From contig NZ_JAIAZY010000030.1 of assembly GCF_019459225.1 (NCBI RefSeq), forward strand, positions 1-56,521: 56,521 nt of DNA. The letters are read 5' to 3'. Positions within the stretch are counted from its first letter, which is position 1. Every line of letters starts with the position of its first letter. A program made the translations under genes and the position numbers. The notes below the pieces were generated by a model. The model was not told where the DNA came from. It ran no database searches and saw only the letters and a list, made by a program, of their open reading frames with translations. Shown here piece after piece: positions 8,284 to 17,739 of the stretch. Source of the DNA: Bacillus sp. IITD106. Its GTDB lineage: Bacteria > Bacillota > Bacilli > Bacillales > Bacillaceae_C.

Positions 8284-8445
8284 ACAGCCACCCTTAGTAA
8301 TACCCTATCAAAAGCACAGCGGGATCATGAAGGCATTCATTTAAGAGTGATTGATGATGAAAAACCAGATGCCAATGCTGTGAATATACAGCCCAATTTG
8401 GAGGATGTGTTCTTGTACTATTCAGGAGATGGCGAACGATGGTGA
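8284..8445 (+). pseudogene. C-terminal remnant of an ABC transporter ATPase
   Basis: The frame reads TLSKAQRDHEGIHLRVIDD, then PNLEDVFLYY, and ends in TGA. P-x-L-E-D-V-F-L is the conserved C-terminal signature of DrrA/BcrA-like ATPases. Walker A, signature and Walker B are all missing and there is no start codon. The tail overlaps the start of the next permease gene by seven bases, as an intact ATPase-permease pair would. An internal deletion around 8262-8284 has therefore most likely removed nearly all of the ATPase gene. Confidence 0.65.
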
Positions 8446-9674
8446 AATTACTTCTTTTTGAATACCGTAAACATTTTTTTAAAAAGTCCATTGTTTTAGC
8501 GATCCTTCTTTTCAGTGTGCTAAACGTTGCTAAAATATACAGCGTATATGATCAAACATCATTGCTATCCAAAAGTACAGGTTCGGATTGGAATGACTTG
8601 TATTGGGAGATGTATAAGGATTTTGGGGGAACGATGACAAATGAAAAAATCGAGAAGCTCATGTCGATTTATGGGCCGCTCGATAAACAAACAGCTGATA
8701 ACACTGCAAGCACAGCGACAGACAATCCGAATACATATACCGGAAATGTATATAACGATACCTTATTCTTTCGCTGGAATTTTGTGAATCCGATGGAATA
8801 TGCCTATATGTACAGGAATTATGCAAATGATGTAGTCACTGTCGCACAAGAGAATATGACACTTTTTGAATCACTCGGAAATCAATATGAATACAGAAAA
8901 AATGCAGCGATTGTGGATCGTTTCAAAGGACGCCTTATATCGGATTTTTCATATGTAGAAATGTATGAAAATTATGTCCATTATGATTTTTCTGCCTTTT
9001 TAGTGATAATGATTTGCATATACGTTTTAATGAATGTATTTGTCTCCGAAAAGGAAACGGAGATGGATGTTCTTTTATTGACGACGAAAACAGGAGGAAC
9101 GAAAACCGTTATAGCTAAAATAATGAGCTCTGCCATTTTTGTGTTCATTGTTTGTTCTTGGTTTTGGTTGATTGATTTTTCTGCATTTGCGACGATTTTT
9201 GGATCTTTGGAAGCGACTGTTTCCCCGATTTATGCTATTGAAAACTTTGCGAATTCATCTATCGGTATAAGCTTGGGAGCATACGCAGTTCTATCTAGTC
9301 TTCTGAAAACAGCGGGAATTCTAGTACTTAGTTTGGTGTTTCTATTGATTTCCATTCTTTTTAAAAAAGCTTTATTTCCTTTTATTATAAGCCTATTCGC
9401 TACCTTTGGATTCATTTATTTGCAGGAAATGTATATGGGGTCTGGTCGCATATTGTTGAAGACTATTAATCCATTTGTGCTTGTTGTTAATCGGGAATTA
9501 TTCCGGAAAACAGAATTTGTCAACTTTTTCGGATATCCCGTAATTAGTTATGTTCCAGCTCTTTTGTTTGCAGCAGCTTGGGGGACAGTTTGTATTTTAG
9601 GCATGATGATTTTAGCTAGGAAGAATACGGTTAACGGAAAAGGGGGTAAAGTGCGTGTCATTAATAATCTATGA
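8439..9674 (+). CDS. ABC-2 permease, orphaned from its ATPase
   Basis: The 411-residue membrane protein has one helix at about 17-35 and a long extracytoplasmic loop (about 36-190, rich in Asp, Asn and Tyr). Five further helices follow in the C-terminal half. FVSEKETEMDVLLLTTKTGGTK is the usual ABC-2 coupling motif after the second helix. Its start overlaps the ATPase remnant and its end overlaps the next permease gene by 20 bases. Without its own ATPase it may be non-functional or may borrow the ATPase of the GntR operon. Confidence 0.7.
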   Translation: MVKLLLFEYRKHFFKKSIVLAILLFSVLNVAKIYSVYDQTSLLSKSTGSDWNDLYWEMYKDFGGTMTNEKIEKLMSIYGPLDKQTADNTASTATDNPNTYTGNVYNDTLFFRWNFVNPMEYAYMYRNYANDVVTVAQENMTLFESLGNQYEYRKNAAIVDRFKGRLISDFSYVEMYENYVHYDFSAFLVIMICIYVLMNVFVSEKETEMDVLLLTTKTGGTKTVIAKIMSSAIFVFIVCSWFWLIDFSAFATIFGSLEATVSPIYAIENFANSSIGISLGAYAVLSSLLKTAGILVLSLVFLLISILFKKALFPFIISLFATFGFIYLQEMYMGSGRILLKTINPFVLVVNRELFRKTEFVNFFGYPVISYVPALLFAAAWGTVCILGMMILARKNTVNGKGGKVRVINNL

Positions 9675-11712
9675 AATAAAGAAGATGTTTTTCCATCAGA
9701 AAGGTTTGCACTTTATCAGTTTGTTTTTCGTCTTAAGTATGGCAATCCTACTTATTTTTGACACGCCTAAGAACCCTGATATGGAGATGAATTCCGAGCA
9801 GTATTCCTACTATTTGAATCAAGTAAATGGTCCATATTCGGAGGAAACGGAGCGATTTTTTGCAAATGAATCAAAGAGAATTTCAGATGCAAACGTAGCA
9901 TTGGAAAAGGCATACAACGATTATTATGACGGAAACATTTCAGAGAATGAGTTGCGTACCGTAACGAAACCATTGGAGGAAATCGTAAAAAATGAAAGTG
10001 GTTTTAAAGTCATTTTCGACCAATATACGTATATACGAGAAAAACCAGACAATCGGTATTTTTTATCTACAAATGGTTGGGATGGGCTATTGTCTACTGA
10101 CAGTTTGGATTTGTTATTTCTATTATTATTGTTAGTATTGGTCACTCCAGTGTTTTGTTCCGAGTTTGCAAGCGAGATGGATTCCCTTCACTTGACTGTA
10201 AAGAAAGGGACACGCGTCCATGCTCTCTCTAAAATCGTACTTGTGTTAGTGACAGTTATTGCACTTTGCTTAATCACTTCGCTGTTAAGGTATGGGTTTT
10301 TCCAAGTAAAATATGGCTTGGAGAATGGAGATTATCCGCTACAAAGCCTGTCTTATTTTGGATCTTCAACAAAAAATATGACACTTTTTTCTACATTTAT
10401 ATGGTTAACAGCGTTAAAAACATTCGGCAATGTAAGCTTTGCCATGCTCATTATGTTCATTTCTGTGTGGTCGAAAAAATACACATTGACTCTATTTTCT
10501 TCTACAGCTATGATTCTGTTACCTTATTATGGTTTTAGTATGGAATCGACTAAATATTTTTTACCGGGACCGCTTGCGTTTATGGTCCCCACTGGTTTTT
10601 TCAGAGGGAGCGAATACGACTATAACATCGTTACAGATCAGATGGATGTGACATTTGAGGAAGTTTCGATAATGGCCATGCTTATATTGTTTGTGATTAC
10701 ATTGTGCATCAGTGTCGGTGCAGTGATTGTGATGTTCATCCAGCATACGAATGTATGGAGTGCAAGGAAACGAAGTCGTTGGTTGAAATTATCAAGTATG
10801 ATGCTTGTCCTTTGTATGGTCGTATCTAGCCTTGCCGGCTGTACCCCTAATCAAAACACGAAGGATTATGATATATACAACTATTCTTCCAGACAGTCCT
10901 TTGAAAATGAGAGCTATCGATTTTATGTGGATGAAACGAATTTGGATGATAGTAGACTTGTATTTGAAGATAAACAAACTGGTGAAATAAAAAATCTGAT
11001 TAGAAATCCAATGCAATCATTAACAAAGGTTGAGACCTCTATTTATGGAAATGGGTCGCTTATTTATTACATGAGAAAGGATTCTGAGAAGTTGAGAGGG
11101 TTTGCCTATCGCTACCAGGAACGGGGCAGGTTTTCCATCATGGAATTAGATACGACAACCTTTGATGAACGAATTATTTTTGAAAAAAAGATAAATTCAT
11201 ATGAAGATCATTTTCTTGGACTTAATACAATGGATATGACCGACTCGAGTTTTTACTTTGGAATAGATTCCTTCTTTTTGGATGAGCAGAGTATCTACTT
11301 CATCTATTCAGACAAGATAAGACGAGTAAATAGATTAACAGGAAAATCAAATGTCATCATTAGTGCCCAACGATTAACAAGTGTCGCTTTTGATGGTCAG
11401 AATATTTATTATCTAAATGGAAAATACCAAATTGCCAAGTATGATACTAAGACGGAATCGGAAATGGTTCTTCCCGATATTATCACAACGTATTTCATTT
11501 TGACGGATACGGAATTGCTCTTTTTGAATCGTAAAGATGAGTACAAAATCTATGTCATGAATTTGGATGATTTTAAAATCCGAAAAATCACGGATAAATC
11601 TGCTTTAAGTTTTACCTGTGACGATCAATTTATTTTTTATGAGGGTAGGACAGATCTTAAGCAGTATCGTATAGATAGGGATGGCCAAAATGATGTGCTA
11701 ATACAGGATTAG
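9655..11712 (+). CDS. ABC-2 permease fused to a lipobox and propeller-like (DUF5050-type) domain
   Basis: The 685-residue protein has two parts. Residues 1-375 form an ABC-2 permease like the preceding gene: helix 1, a loop of about 130 residues, the coupling segment FASEMDSLHLTVKKGT and five more helices. Then a hydrophobic segment (about 380-394) ends in SLAGC with Cys396, a lipobox-like sequence in mid-protein. The remaining 290 residues are repeats of short strands with aromatic patterns (SIYFIYSDKIRRVN, NIYYLNGKYQIAKYD, FIFYEGRTDLKQYRI) resembling a six-bladed propeller. The GTG start follows AAGGGGGT. It may be a genuine sensor-permease or a fusion of two genes. There is no internal start with a good ribosome site near the junction. 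Confidence 0.65.
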   Translation: MSLIIYEIKKMFFHQKGLHFISLFFVLSMAILLIFDTPKNPDMEMNSEQYSYYLNQVNGPYSEETERFFANESKRISDANVALEKAYNDYYDGNISENELRTVTKPLEEIVKNESGFKVIFDQYTYIREKPDNRYFLSTNGWDGLLSTDSLDLLFLLLLLVLVTPVFCSEFASEMDSLHLTVKKGTRVHALSKIVLVLVTVIALCLITSLLRYGFFQVKYGLENGDYPLQSLSYFGSSTKNMTLFSTFIWLTALKTFGNVSFAMLIMFISVWSKKYTLTLFSSTAMILLPYYGFSMESTKYFLPGPLAFMVPTGFFRGSEYDYNIVTDQMDVTFEEVSIMAMLILFVITLCISVGAVIVMFIQHTNVWSARKRSRWLKLSSMMLVLCMVVSSLAGCTPNQNTKDYDIYNYSSRQSFENESYRFYVDETNLDDSRLVFEDKQTGEIKNLIRNPMQSLTKVETSIYGNGSLIYYMRKDSEKLRGFAYRYQERGRFSIMELDTTTFDERIIFEKKINSYEDHFLGLNTMDMTDSSFYFGIDSFFLDEQSIYFIYSDKIRRVNRLTGKSNVIISAQRLTSVAFDGQNIYYLNGKYQIAKYDTKTESEMVLPDIITTYFILTDTELLFLNRKDEYKIYVMNLDDFKIRKITDKSALSFTCDDQFIFYEGRTDLKQYRIDRDGQNDVLIQD

Positions 11713-11761
11713 CTCGTCACATGGGAAAATAATATACTTGAAAAAAGAACAGGATTATTTT

Positions 11762-11821
11762 AAAGATTCATTCTTCCTATGGAAATAGAGCTAAATAATA
11801 TCATGGGAAGAATGAACCTTT
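11762..11821 (-). repeat. Long imperfect hairpin, possible terminator
   Basis: Two 20-base arms (11762-11781 and 11802-11821) match at 18 positions. In a leftward transcript the two exceptions become G-U pairs. The hairpin lies beyond the stop of the GH18 gene, so it may end that transcript, although no clear T-run follows. Confidence 0.35.
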
Positions 11822-11874
11822 AAAGAAGCTAATTTACAGGTGCTTATTGCTCCAGGTTAGGTGCTGCATCTTGT

Positions 11875-13134
11875 TTAGATTATTTTTTTACTAACAAAAA
11901 ATTCCCTTACTAAAACAGCAGACTGAGGAAACTGCAATCCTAGTTGCCAAGCTCCAACGCCTCTTAATCGATAATCAACGACAAGTTGTAATTTGTGTGC
12001 TCGTGCTCTTGCGTCTTCATACCATACAATATGTCTTTTTCCAGTTTCATCACGATAAGTAAAAAAAGGTTGTTGATATTCCGTAGAATACTGGATGGGC
12101 ACTTGATACCTCATAGCAGTCCTTACTGCTCCAGCTACAGAAACAGCATGTGCGTTGACTACATTTCCATTAGACATGGTCCAGTCGTACCCATAGCGCG
12201 GAACACCAAGGATTATTTTATTTACTCCCATATGTTTTAGAGCATACTCAATGGATTGTCTTACTTCCTTTATAGGAGCTACAGGGCCAGGTGGGCTGCT
12301 TGCTTCATGCCAGTCATAGGCCATGATGAAGGCAAAATCAACAGCTGCTCCAATTCCTCCGTAATCATATCCCTTGAGCCATGAAATTTCATCGCTCGTT
12401 TTTGCGGGAATAGCAACAGATGTATAATATCCTTCCGGCTTTAGGCGGTCTCTTAAAGCATGTAAGAAATCACTATATAAATCCCTTTGTCCTTCACGTA
12501 TCCTTTCAAAATCAATGTTTGCACCAGCATAGTTTTTGCTTTTGACCAAATTATAAATATTATTGATTAATCGGTTTCTAATTTCAGGAGAACTTAATAC
12601 TTTTTCCGTTAATGTGGGGCTAAATCCCGTAGATGTCAAGTTGGTAATTACGGCAAGGGGAGCTACATGATTTTCTCTTGCTAGCCTGATAAGTTGTTGA
12701 TCATTTAAAGTGCTAAGACTTCCATCTTCAAAAATATGATACTCAAAAATACCATAAAAAGTATTAATTGGCGCAAAGCTCTGTACGATAAATTGATTCA
12801 TTTCAGGTGTGGAAGGTGTTATATAGCTAAAATCTTCTGTCTCATGCTTCGTTTTAGGAGGTAGGTATAGTCTCATGCCAACCGTGATTACATTAGAATG
12901 CAATCCATTTATTAGACGAATTGTTTCGACTGGAATTAAGCTCATTTTAGAAATACTATACAACGAATCTCCGGGTTGAACAGTGTACATATTTGTAGGA
13001 ACGAGTAAATCCTGCCCGGGAACTAATCGATCTGTTGTTAACCCGTTGATGTTACGTATGCTATCCATCGTCAATTGATATTTTGTTGCAATGGAGAATA
13101 GAGAATCGCCCGTTTTAACTACATAAATAAACAT
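11875..13134 (-). CDS. LysM-GH18 spore cortex-lytic-like protein (YaaH/SleL family)
   Basis: This 419-residue protein starts with two LysM peptidoglycan-binding repeats (about 2-46 and 48-93, each with GDSL). A GH18 TIM-barrel (about 100-415) follows, whose catalytic motif is the reduced form GANIDFERI, with Glu210 as acid. This arrangement without signal peptide is typical of the Bacillus spore proteins YaaH, YdhD and SleL. These act as N-acetylglucosaminidases on muramic-lactam cortex during germination or sit in the coat. The gene is monocistronic with GAGGT directly before the ATG. CATATATT upstream faintly resembles a sigma-E -10, which would fit mother-cell expression. Confidence 0.85.
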   Translation of the reverse strand: MFIYVVKTGDSLFSIATKYQLTMDSIRNINGLTTDRLVPGQDLLVPTNMYTVQPGDSLYSISKMSLIPVETIRLINGLHSNVITVGMRLYLPPKTKHETEDFSYITPSTPEMNQFIVQSFAPINTFYGIFEYHIFEDGSLSTLNDQQLIRLARENHVAPLAVITNLTSTGFSPTLTEKVLSSPEIRNRLINNIYNLVKSKNYAGANIDFERIREGQRDLYSDFLHALRDRLKPEGYYTSVAIPAKTSDEISWLKGYDYGGIGAAVDFAFIMAYDWHEASSPPGPVAPIKEVRQSIEYALKHMGVNKIILGVPRYGYDWTMSNGNVVNAHAVSVAGAVRTAMRYQVPIQYSTEYQQPFFTYRDETGKRHIVWYEDARARAHKLQLVVDYRLRGVGAWQLGLQFPQSAVLVREFFVSKKII

Positions 13135-13199
13135 ACCATTACCTCATTCCCAGTTCATGATTATTCTAATATATGTTCTTTGTTTTTTGTTCATAACTA

Positions 13200-13491
13200 G
13201 TTGAGGTAATGCATAAAAAAACGCTGGAATGGCGAATGCTTCGGTATAAAATCGTGACTCTTTTTTCAAATAATCCTTAGTTAATCCGCAGGTCTTGGCC
13301 CGGCTTTCTTACCTGTAAAGATTCGGGAAGCAAAAGATGCACAATATGATTTTTAGTGAATGGACGATTTGATGGACGCACTGTAAAAGGATTTTGTTAA
13401 ATTAATTGAGAAACGTCGTTCTGCAAGTAATTTTATAAAGGACGTTCGTATTACTCCAGAAGAAGGCTTAGACTCTGTTGCATATGGGTAA
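13200..13491 (+). pseudogene. Possible decayed coding sequence
   Basis: Between the GH18 gene and the phosphodiesterase gene, fragments in more than one frame look coding. GLGPAFLPVKIREAKDAQYDF ends in TAG. After frame changes, KRRSASNFIKDVRITPEEGL follows and ends in TAA at 13491. No start or ribosome site is credible. The family is not recognised. This stretch may instead be chance; no other feature was seen in it. Confidence 0.25.
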
Positions 13492-13534
13492 ACACCATAC
13501 AATCTATCTTAGTTCGGGTTAGGTGATTTACTAC

Positions 13535-15454
13535 ATGAAAAAGCAGATTTTATTTATTACTATGATATGTGTTTTGGTCGTGCCTTCCTTTACATGGAGT
13601 GCAGAGGAACAAGGAACAATCATGGTAGTTTCATTTGATGGCATGCGCCACGACTTTTTGGAAGATTATATGAGTGAAGGTGAAATGCCGCATTTTACTG
13701 AAGTAGCAGACAAGGGAATGTATGCGAAAAGGATAAGGACTATTTTCCCATCCTTGACATCGGCTTCCCATGCCGCCATTGCAACAGGCGCAAAACCAAA
13801 TGTGACTGGGATGGTCAGCAATGAAATTCATAACACTAACAAGAAACTGACAAATCGGGAAAGCGCCTTTTTTTCTCCGCTTGATGCTGAACCCGTATGG
13901 TCAACAGCTCGAAAAGCAGGAAAAACAACGGCAACTGTTCTTTTTCCGGGCTCAAATCCGGATTACGGAAATGAGGCGGATTACGCAGTTTACTACGGTG
14001 ATACATGGGCTGATAGTGATTTTATAACCTTGGATTTTAAGTCGGAAGGAAGCTTTAAAAAGGCAAGTTTTCCGCTAAAGCTTAATAAACAGGACAATCG
14101 TATGGTCTACGTTGTCGTGAAAAGTTCTGGTAACCAAAAGAAATATGATACTGTTTATGTGTCCTTGGAGCCAAATATGAAATCCGCAGAAAAGGTGCAT
14201 GTAAATGAATGGGGATCCCTTTCCTTTCCTGCAAAAAATAAAGAATTGGCGGGGTTTTCTTTTAAAATAAAGGCGAAAAATCCGGATCTTTCAGATGCTA
14301 AGTTATACAGAACAGCCGTAACTTCAGCTGTTATTAAAGGTCCTCAAGGTTTCAAAAAGACTATCAATGACAATTTTGGATTTTTCCCTGTCCAAGATGA
14401 TGATAAGGCTCTGAAGAAAAAGTGGATAACCCGCGAAGAATACGAGGAGATTAGCTCCCGTTTTGCTCAATGGACAACAGATGTCTCGTTATATATAAAA
14501 GAGCAGTACAAGCCCGACCTACTATTCTTTTACTATCCACAAGTCGATCATGAGTCGCATAATTACTTGCTTACTGACCCGAGACAGCCAGGTTATTCAA
14601 GAGAAAAGTCCAAGCGTTATATGGGTTATATTCGTTGGGCGTACCGATTGTCTGATGATATGCTTGGCCAAACTCTCTCCAAGATGGATGATAAGGATCG
14701 GATTTTTCTTGTTTCTGATCATGGAATGGAGCCAGTGCACTCTAGTTTGTCACCAAACGATGAACTTGAGAAACATGGCTTATTAGTAAAAGATAGTGAA
14801 GGAAAAATCGATGTGAAAAAATCAAAAGCTTTTGCAATCGCAAGCGGATCGATTGCAAATATATTTATTAACTTGAAAGGAACTCAAAAGGACGGTGCAG
14901 TCAATCCAAAGGAATATCCATCTGTTCGAAACGAAATTGTTTCTATTTTTAAAAATGTACGTGTGAATGCAAAGAAAGCTCCTATTAAGCCATACTTATC
15001 CTTTCTACATGGACAATTCCGAGGAGAATTTATAGGCGCCGACAGAGACAAGTCTAAAGCATTCAAAGCCATTAAAGATACAGCACTCTTTGCTCCTTTC
15101 GAACATAAAATTACTCCTTATGAAAAAGTCATTTTACCTAAAAAGAGTCAAAATCAAAATAAGGATAAAAATCTAGGTGATGTTCTTTTAGTCGCGAAAA
15201 AAGGGTACTATATGACCCAAGAAGATGGTGAGAAGATTATGAGCGCAGATGTTCTCGGCAACCACGGGGGCGACCCGACAAGAAAGGAACTACTTCCTAT
15301 CTTTTTAGCGGCCGGTAATGGAATCCCTCAAGGAACAATCCAGTCGGAAATTTCTACCCTAGATATCGCACCAACCTTATATAAAGAAATGGATATTAAT
15401 CAGCCCGATTTTGTTGAAGGTAAATCAATTCCCGAATTGGTAGAAGGAAAATAA
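13535..15454 (+). CDS. Secreted alkaline-phosphatase-superfamily phosphodiesterase
   Basis: The 639-residue precursor has a cleavable signal peptide (about 1-23, ending WSA). A type I phosphodiesterase/nucleotide pyrophosphatase domain follows. FDGMRHD gives the first metal ligand and FPSLTSASHAAIATG carries the Thr nucleophile. VDHESH, SDHGMEP and NHGGDP supply further metal ligands. An insert of about 170 residues with beta-rich sequence separates the first motifs from the rest. It probably cleaves phosphodiesters or pyrophosphates outside the cell; substrate unknown. The ATG at 13535 is preferred because AGGTG lies nine bases upstream. A bidirectional hairpin follows. Confidence 0.8.
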   Translation: MKKQILFITMICVLVVPSFTWSAEEQGTIMVVSFDGMRHDFLEDYMSEGEMPHFTEVADKGMYAKRIRTIFPSLTSASHAAIATGAKPNVTGMVSNEIHNTNKKLTNRESAFFSPLDAEPVWSTARKAGKTTATVLFPGSNPDYGNEADYAVYYGDTWADSDFITLDFKSEGSFKKASFPLKLNKQDNRMVYVVVKSSGNQKKYDTVYVSLEPNMKSAEKVHVNEWGSLSFPAKNKELAGFSFKIKAKNPDLSDAKLYRTAVTSAVIKGPQGFKKTINDNFGFFPVQDDDKALKKKWITREEYEEISSRFAQWTTDVSLYIKEQYKPDLLFFYYPQVDHESHNYLLTDPRQPGYSREKSKRYMGYIRWAYRLSDDMLGQTLSKMDDKDRIFLVSDHGMEPVHSSLSPNDELEKHGLLVKDSEGKIDVKKSKAFAIASGSIANIFINLKGTQKDGAVNPKEYPSVRNEIVSIFKNVRVNAKKAPIKPYLSFLHGQFRGEFIGADRDKSKAFKAIKDTALFAPFEHKITPYEKVILPKKSQNQNKDKNLGDVLLVAKKGYYMTQEDGEKIMSADVLGNHGGDPTRKELLPIFLAAGNGIPQGTIQSEISTLDIAPTLYKEMDINQPDFVEGKSIPELVEGK

Positions 15455-15455
15455 A

Positions 15456-15489
15456 AAATTCAGATGGGGCTTTTCCCCTCTCTGAATTT
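15456..15489. terminator. Bidirectional terminator between convergent genes
   Basis: AAATTCAGA and GGGG pair with CCCC and TCTGAATTT around a short T-rich loop, between the stops of the phosphodiesterase gene and mtnE. An A-run lies on one side and T on the other. Confidence 0.7.
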
Positions 15490-15496
15490 CTTACAC

Positions 15497-16669
15497 TTAA
15501 AATAAATTTAAATCTCCAATTCTTCTTGCAGCTTCACGTAATCTCTCTTCCGTCGTCAACAAGCCGACTCTAATATATCCTTCGCCATATTCACCGAATC
15601 CAATCCCCGGCGCTACCGCTACATGTGCTATTTCCAACAATAAATTAGCGAACTCTTCGGACGTATAGCCATCAGGAACCTTTAACCAAGCAAAAAATGA
15701 CCCTCGTGGAGCTTCGACATTCCAACCTATCCCATGCAGACTCGAAATAAATGCATTGCGTCGTTTCTCGTATGTTTCATTCAATTCCACAGCACATTGT
15801 TGGGAGCCTAATAATGCTTCTGTCGCGGCATCTTGTACAGCACCAAATAAACTAACATATAAATGATCCTGTATAAGATTAATAGCTTCAATGACGGAAG
15901 GATTTCCTACTGCAAAAGCTACACGCCACCCAGCCATATTATAGGTTTTCGACAACGTGTAAATTTCAATGCCTACATCTTTCGCACCTTCAGCCTGTAA
16001 AAAGCTGACTGGTTTCTTACCATCAAAGCCAATCGCTCCGTACGCGAAATCATGGACGACACAAATATCGTGCTTCGCTGCAAATTCAACGGTTTCATTA
16101 AAAAACTTTAGATCCGCTACAGCCCCAGTAGGATTATTTGGGTAGTTCAGGATCATCATTTTTGCCTTTTCTGCAATTTCTAATGGAATTTCATCATACT
16201 GAGGAAGGAACTGATGTTCAGATTTCAATGGCATCAGTTCCATTTTGACCTTTGCAAGTGCTGCACCTGACCAATAATCTGGATAGCCTGGATCTGGAAC
16301 AAGCATTGTATCATCAGGGTTCATTAGGCATTGTGGTAATTCTACAAGGCCAGCTTTTCCTCCGAATAAAACCGCTACTTCTGTTTCAGGATCAAGCTCC
16401 ACACCATACTCTCGTTTATAAAATTCAGCAACCGCTTTTTTAAGATCAGGCTTGCCGCGAAACGGTGGGTACCGGTGATTGATTGGTTCCTCAGCGGCGC
16501 TTTTTAATCGGTCTACGATATGTGAAGGGGTTGGTAAATCCGGATTTCCTTGCCCCAAATTAATAACATCGTGGCCATTTGCTATGTATTGATTCACTTT
16601 TTGTACGAGTGAGGCAAAAAATTGTTTTGGTAAGTGCTTTAAAACATCTGAAGTTTCAAAATTCTTCAT
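15497..16669 (-). CDS. mtnE: PLP-dependent aminotransferase, MtnE-like
   Basis: This 390-residue fold-type I aminotransferase has the N-terminal HLPKQFFASLVQKVNQYI and NLGQGNPDLPTP typical of Bacillus MtnE. The PLP lysine lies in YTLSKTYNMAGWR, with NYPNNPTGA and a C-terminal GEGYIRVGL. MtnE transaminates 2-keto-4-methylthiobutyrate to methionine in the methionine salvage pathway, usually with glutamine as donor. The divergent neighbour is mtnU, which supports the assignment, although the kinase, isomerase and other salvage genes are not in this window. No riboswitch precedes it. An alternative is a general LL-DAP/aspartate-type aminotransferase. Confidence 0.75.
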   Translation of the reverse strand: MKNFETSDVLKHLPKQFFASLVQKVNQYIANGHDVINLGQGNPDLPTPSHIVDRLKSAAEEPINHRYPPFRGKPDLKKAVAEFYKREYGVELDPETEVAVLFGGKAGLVELPQCLMNPDDTMLVPDPGYPDYWSGAALAKVKMELMPLKSEHQFLPQYDEIPLEIAEKAKMMILNYPNNPTGAVADLKFFNETVEFAAKHDICVVHDFAYGAIGFDGKKPVSFLQAEGAKDVGIEIYTLSKTYNMAGWRVAFAVGNPSVIEAINLIQDHLYVSLFGAVQDAATEALLGSQQCAVELNETYEKRRNAFISSLHGIGWNVEAPRGSFFAWLKVPDGYTSEEFANLLLEIAHVAVAPGIGFGEYGEGYIRVGLLTTEERLREAARRIGDLNLF

Positions 16670-16774
16670 CGAGACACCTCTATAAAAATATTGAATTTGT
16701 CCTTTTCATTTCTAGTGTTAAATGTTATAACGAAAGATAATGTTTGTAAAGTATAGAAAAAGGGGGAGCCTAAA

Positions 16775-17557
16775 ATGAAGTGGAAAATTGGTTGTGTTCA
16801 AATGGATATTGCCTTTGGGGATCCAAAGAAAAATTTCACTGCGGCAGAGCAATGGTTTGGAAAAGCGGCAAAAGAGCAATGCTCCATCGTTGTATTACCT
16901 GAATTATGGACGACGGGTTATGATTTAACTCGTTTAGATGAAATTGCACATGAGGAAGGAAAAGATGTCCTGCAGTTTTTACAAGAACAAGCGAAAAAAC
17001 ATCAATTTCACATAGTTGGAGGTTCAATTGCAAAAAAAGTAGATAACGGTGTGAAGAATACGATGTATGTGATAGATAAGGAAGGAAAGCTTGTCCATGA
17101 ATATAGCAAACTTCATCTCTTTCAGCTAATGGACGAACATCTATATTTGCAGGCTGGTGAGGAAGAACCGCTTTTTACCATTGACGGGGAAAAAGCAGGA
17201 AGCTTTATTTGTTATGATTTAAGATTTCCAGAATGGCTAAGGAAGCCGGTGATGGGTGGGGCGAAAGCATTATTCGTTGTTGCGGAGTGGCCAACACCTC
17301 GAGTGGACCATTGGCGAATCCTTTTACAAGCCCGAGCAATTGAAAATCAATGTTATATCATTGCATGTAATCGAACAGGTGCCGATGCTAATAATGAATT
17401 TGCTGGACATTCGATGATTATTAATCCATGGGGAACCATTATTTCCGAAGGCGGTTCAGGGGAAGAACTGTTAATAGGTGAAATTGATCTACATGAAATC
17501 GACGAAATTCGTGGTAGAATTCCAATTTTCGATGATCGTAGACCAAATAGGTATTGA
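16775..17557 (+). CDS. mtnU: Carbon-nitrogen hydrolase, MtnU-like
   Basis: The 260-residue nitrilase-superfamily enzyme shows the catalytic triad in order: Glu in LPELWTTGYD, Lys in YSKLHLF and Cys in FICYDLRFPEW. MtnU-type enzymes are omega-amidases that hydrolyse the keto-glutamine-type by-product of glutamine-dependent transamination, here presumably that of MtnE, which is divergent and 105 bases away. AAAGGGGGAG lies before the ATG. The metNIQ promoter starts inside the stop region of this gene. Confidence 0.8.
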   Translation: MKWKIGCVQMDIAFGDPKKNFTAAEQWFGKAAKEQCSIVVLPELWTTGYDLTRLDEIAHEEGKDVLQFLQEQAKKHQFHIVGGSIAKKVDNGVKNTMYVIDKEGKLVHEYSKLHLFQLMDEHLYLQAGEEEPLFTIDGEKAGSFICYDLRFPEWLRKPVMGGAKALFVVAEWPTPRVDHWRILLQARAIENQCYIIACNRTGADANNEFAGHSMIINPWGTIISEGGSGEELLIGEIDLHEIDEIRGRIPIFDDRRPNRY

Positions 17558-17582
17558 CATGCTGCTTATATTCTAGCATAAT
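17554..17582 (+). promoter_or_regulatory. Promoter of the riboswitch-metNIQ transcript
   Basis: TTGACA (17554-17559) and CATAAT (17577-17582) are separated by exactly 17 bases. The -35 overlaps the mtnU stop codon, and the start site would fall about 20 bases before the S-box. Confidence 0.7.
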
Positions 17583-17608
17583 ATTTTCATTGAACTTAAT
17601 ACGATTAA

Positions 17609-17712
17609 CTTATCAAGAGTGACTGAGGGATCAGGCCCTATGACGTCCGGCAACCTCCTATTGGTGGAAAGGTGCCACTTCCTGCAGAATGAATCAATTC
17701 TGGGAGATAAGT
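17609..17712 (+). ncRNA. SAM-I (S-box) riboswitch
   Basis: The conserved core is complete: CTTATCAAGAGTGACTGAGG, then GGCCCTATGACGTCCGGCAA, then GGTGCCA and the closing GGGAGATAAG. It lies directly upstream of metNIQ with a terminator hairpin between. In this family SAM binding favours termination, so the methionine transporter is made when SAM is low. Confidence 0.97.
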
Positions 17713-17739
17713 CGAAAATAAAACAAACGATTATTTTTC

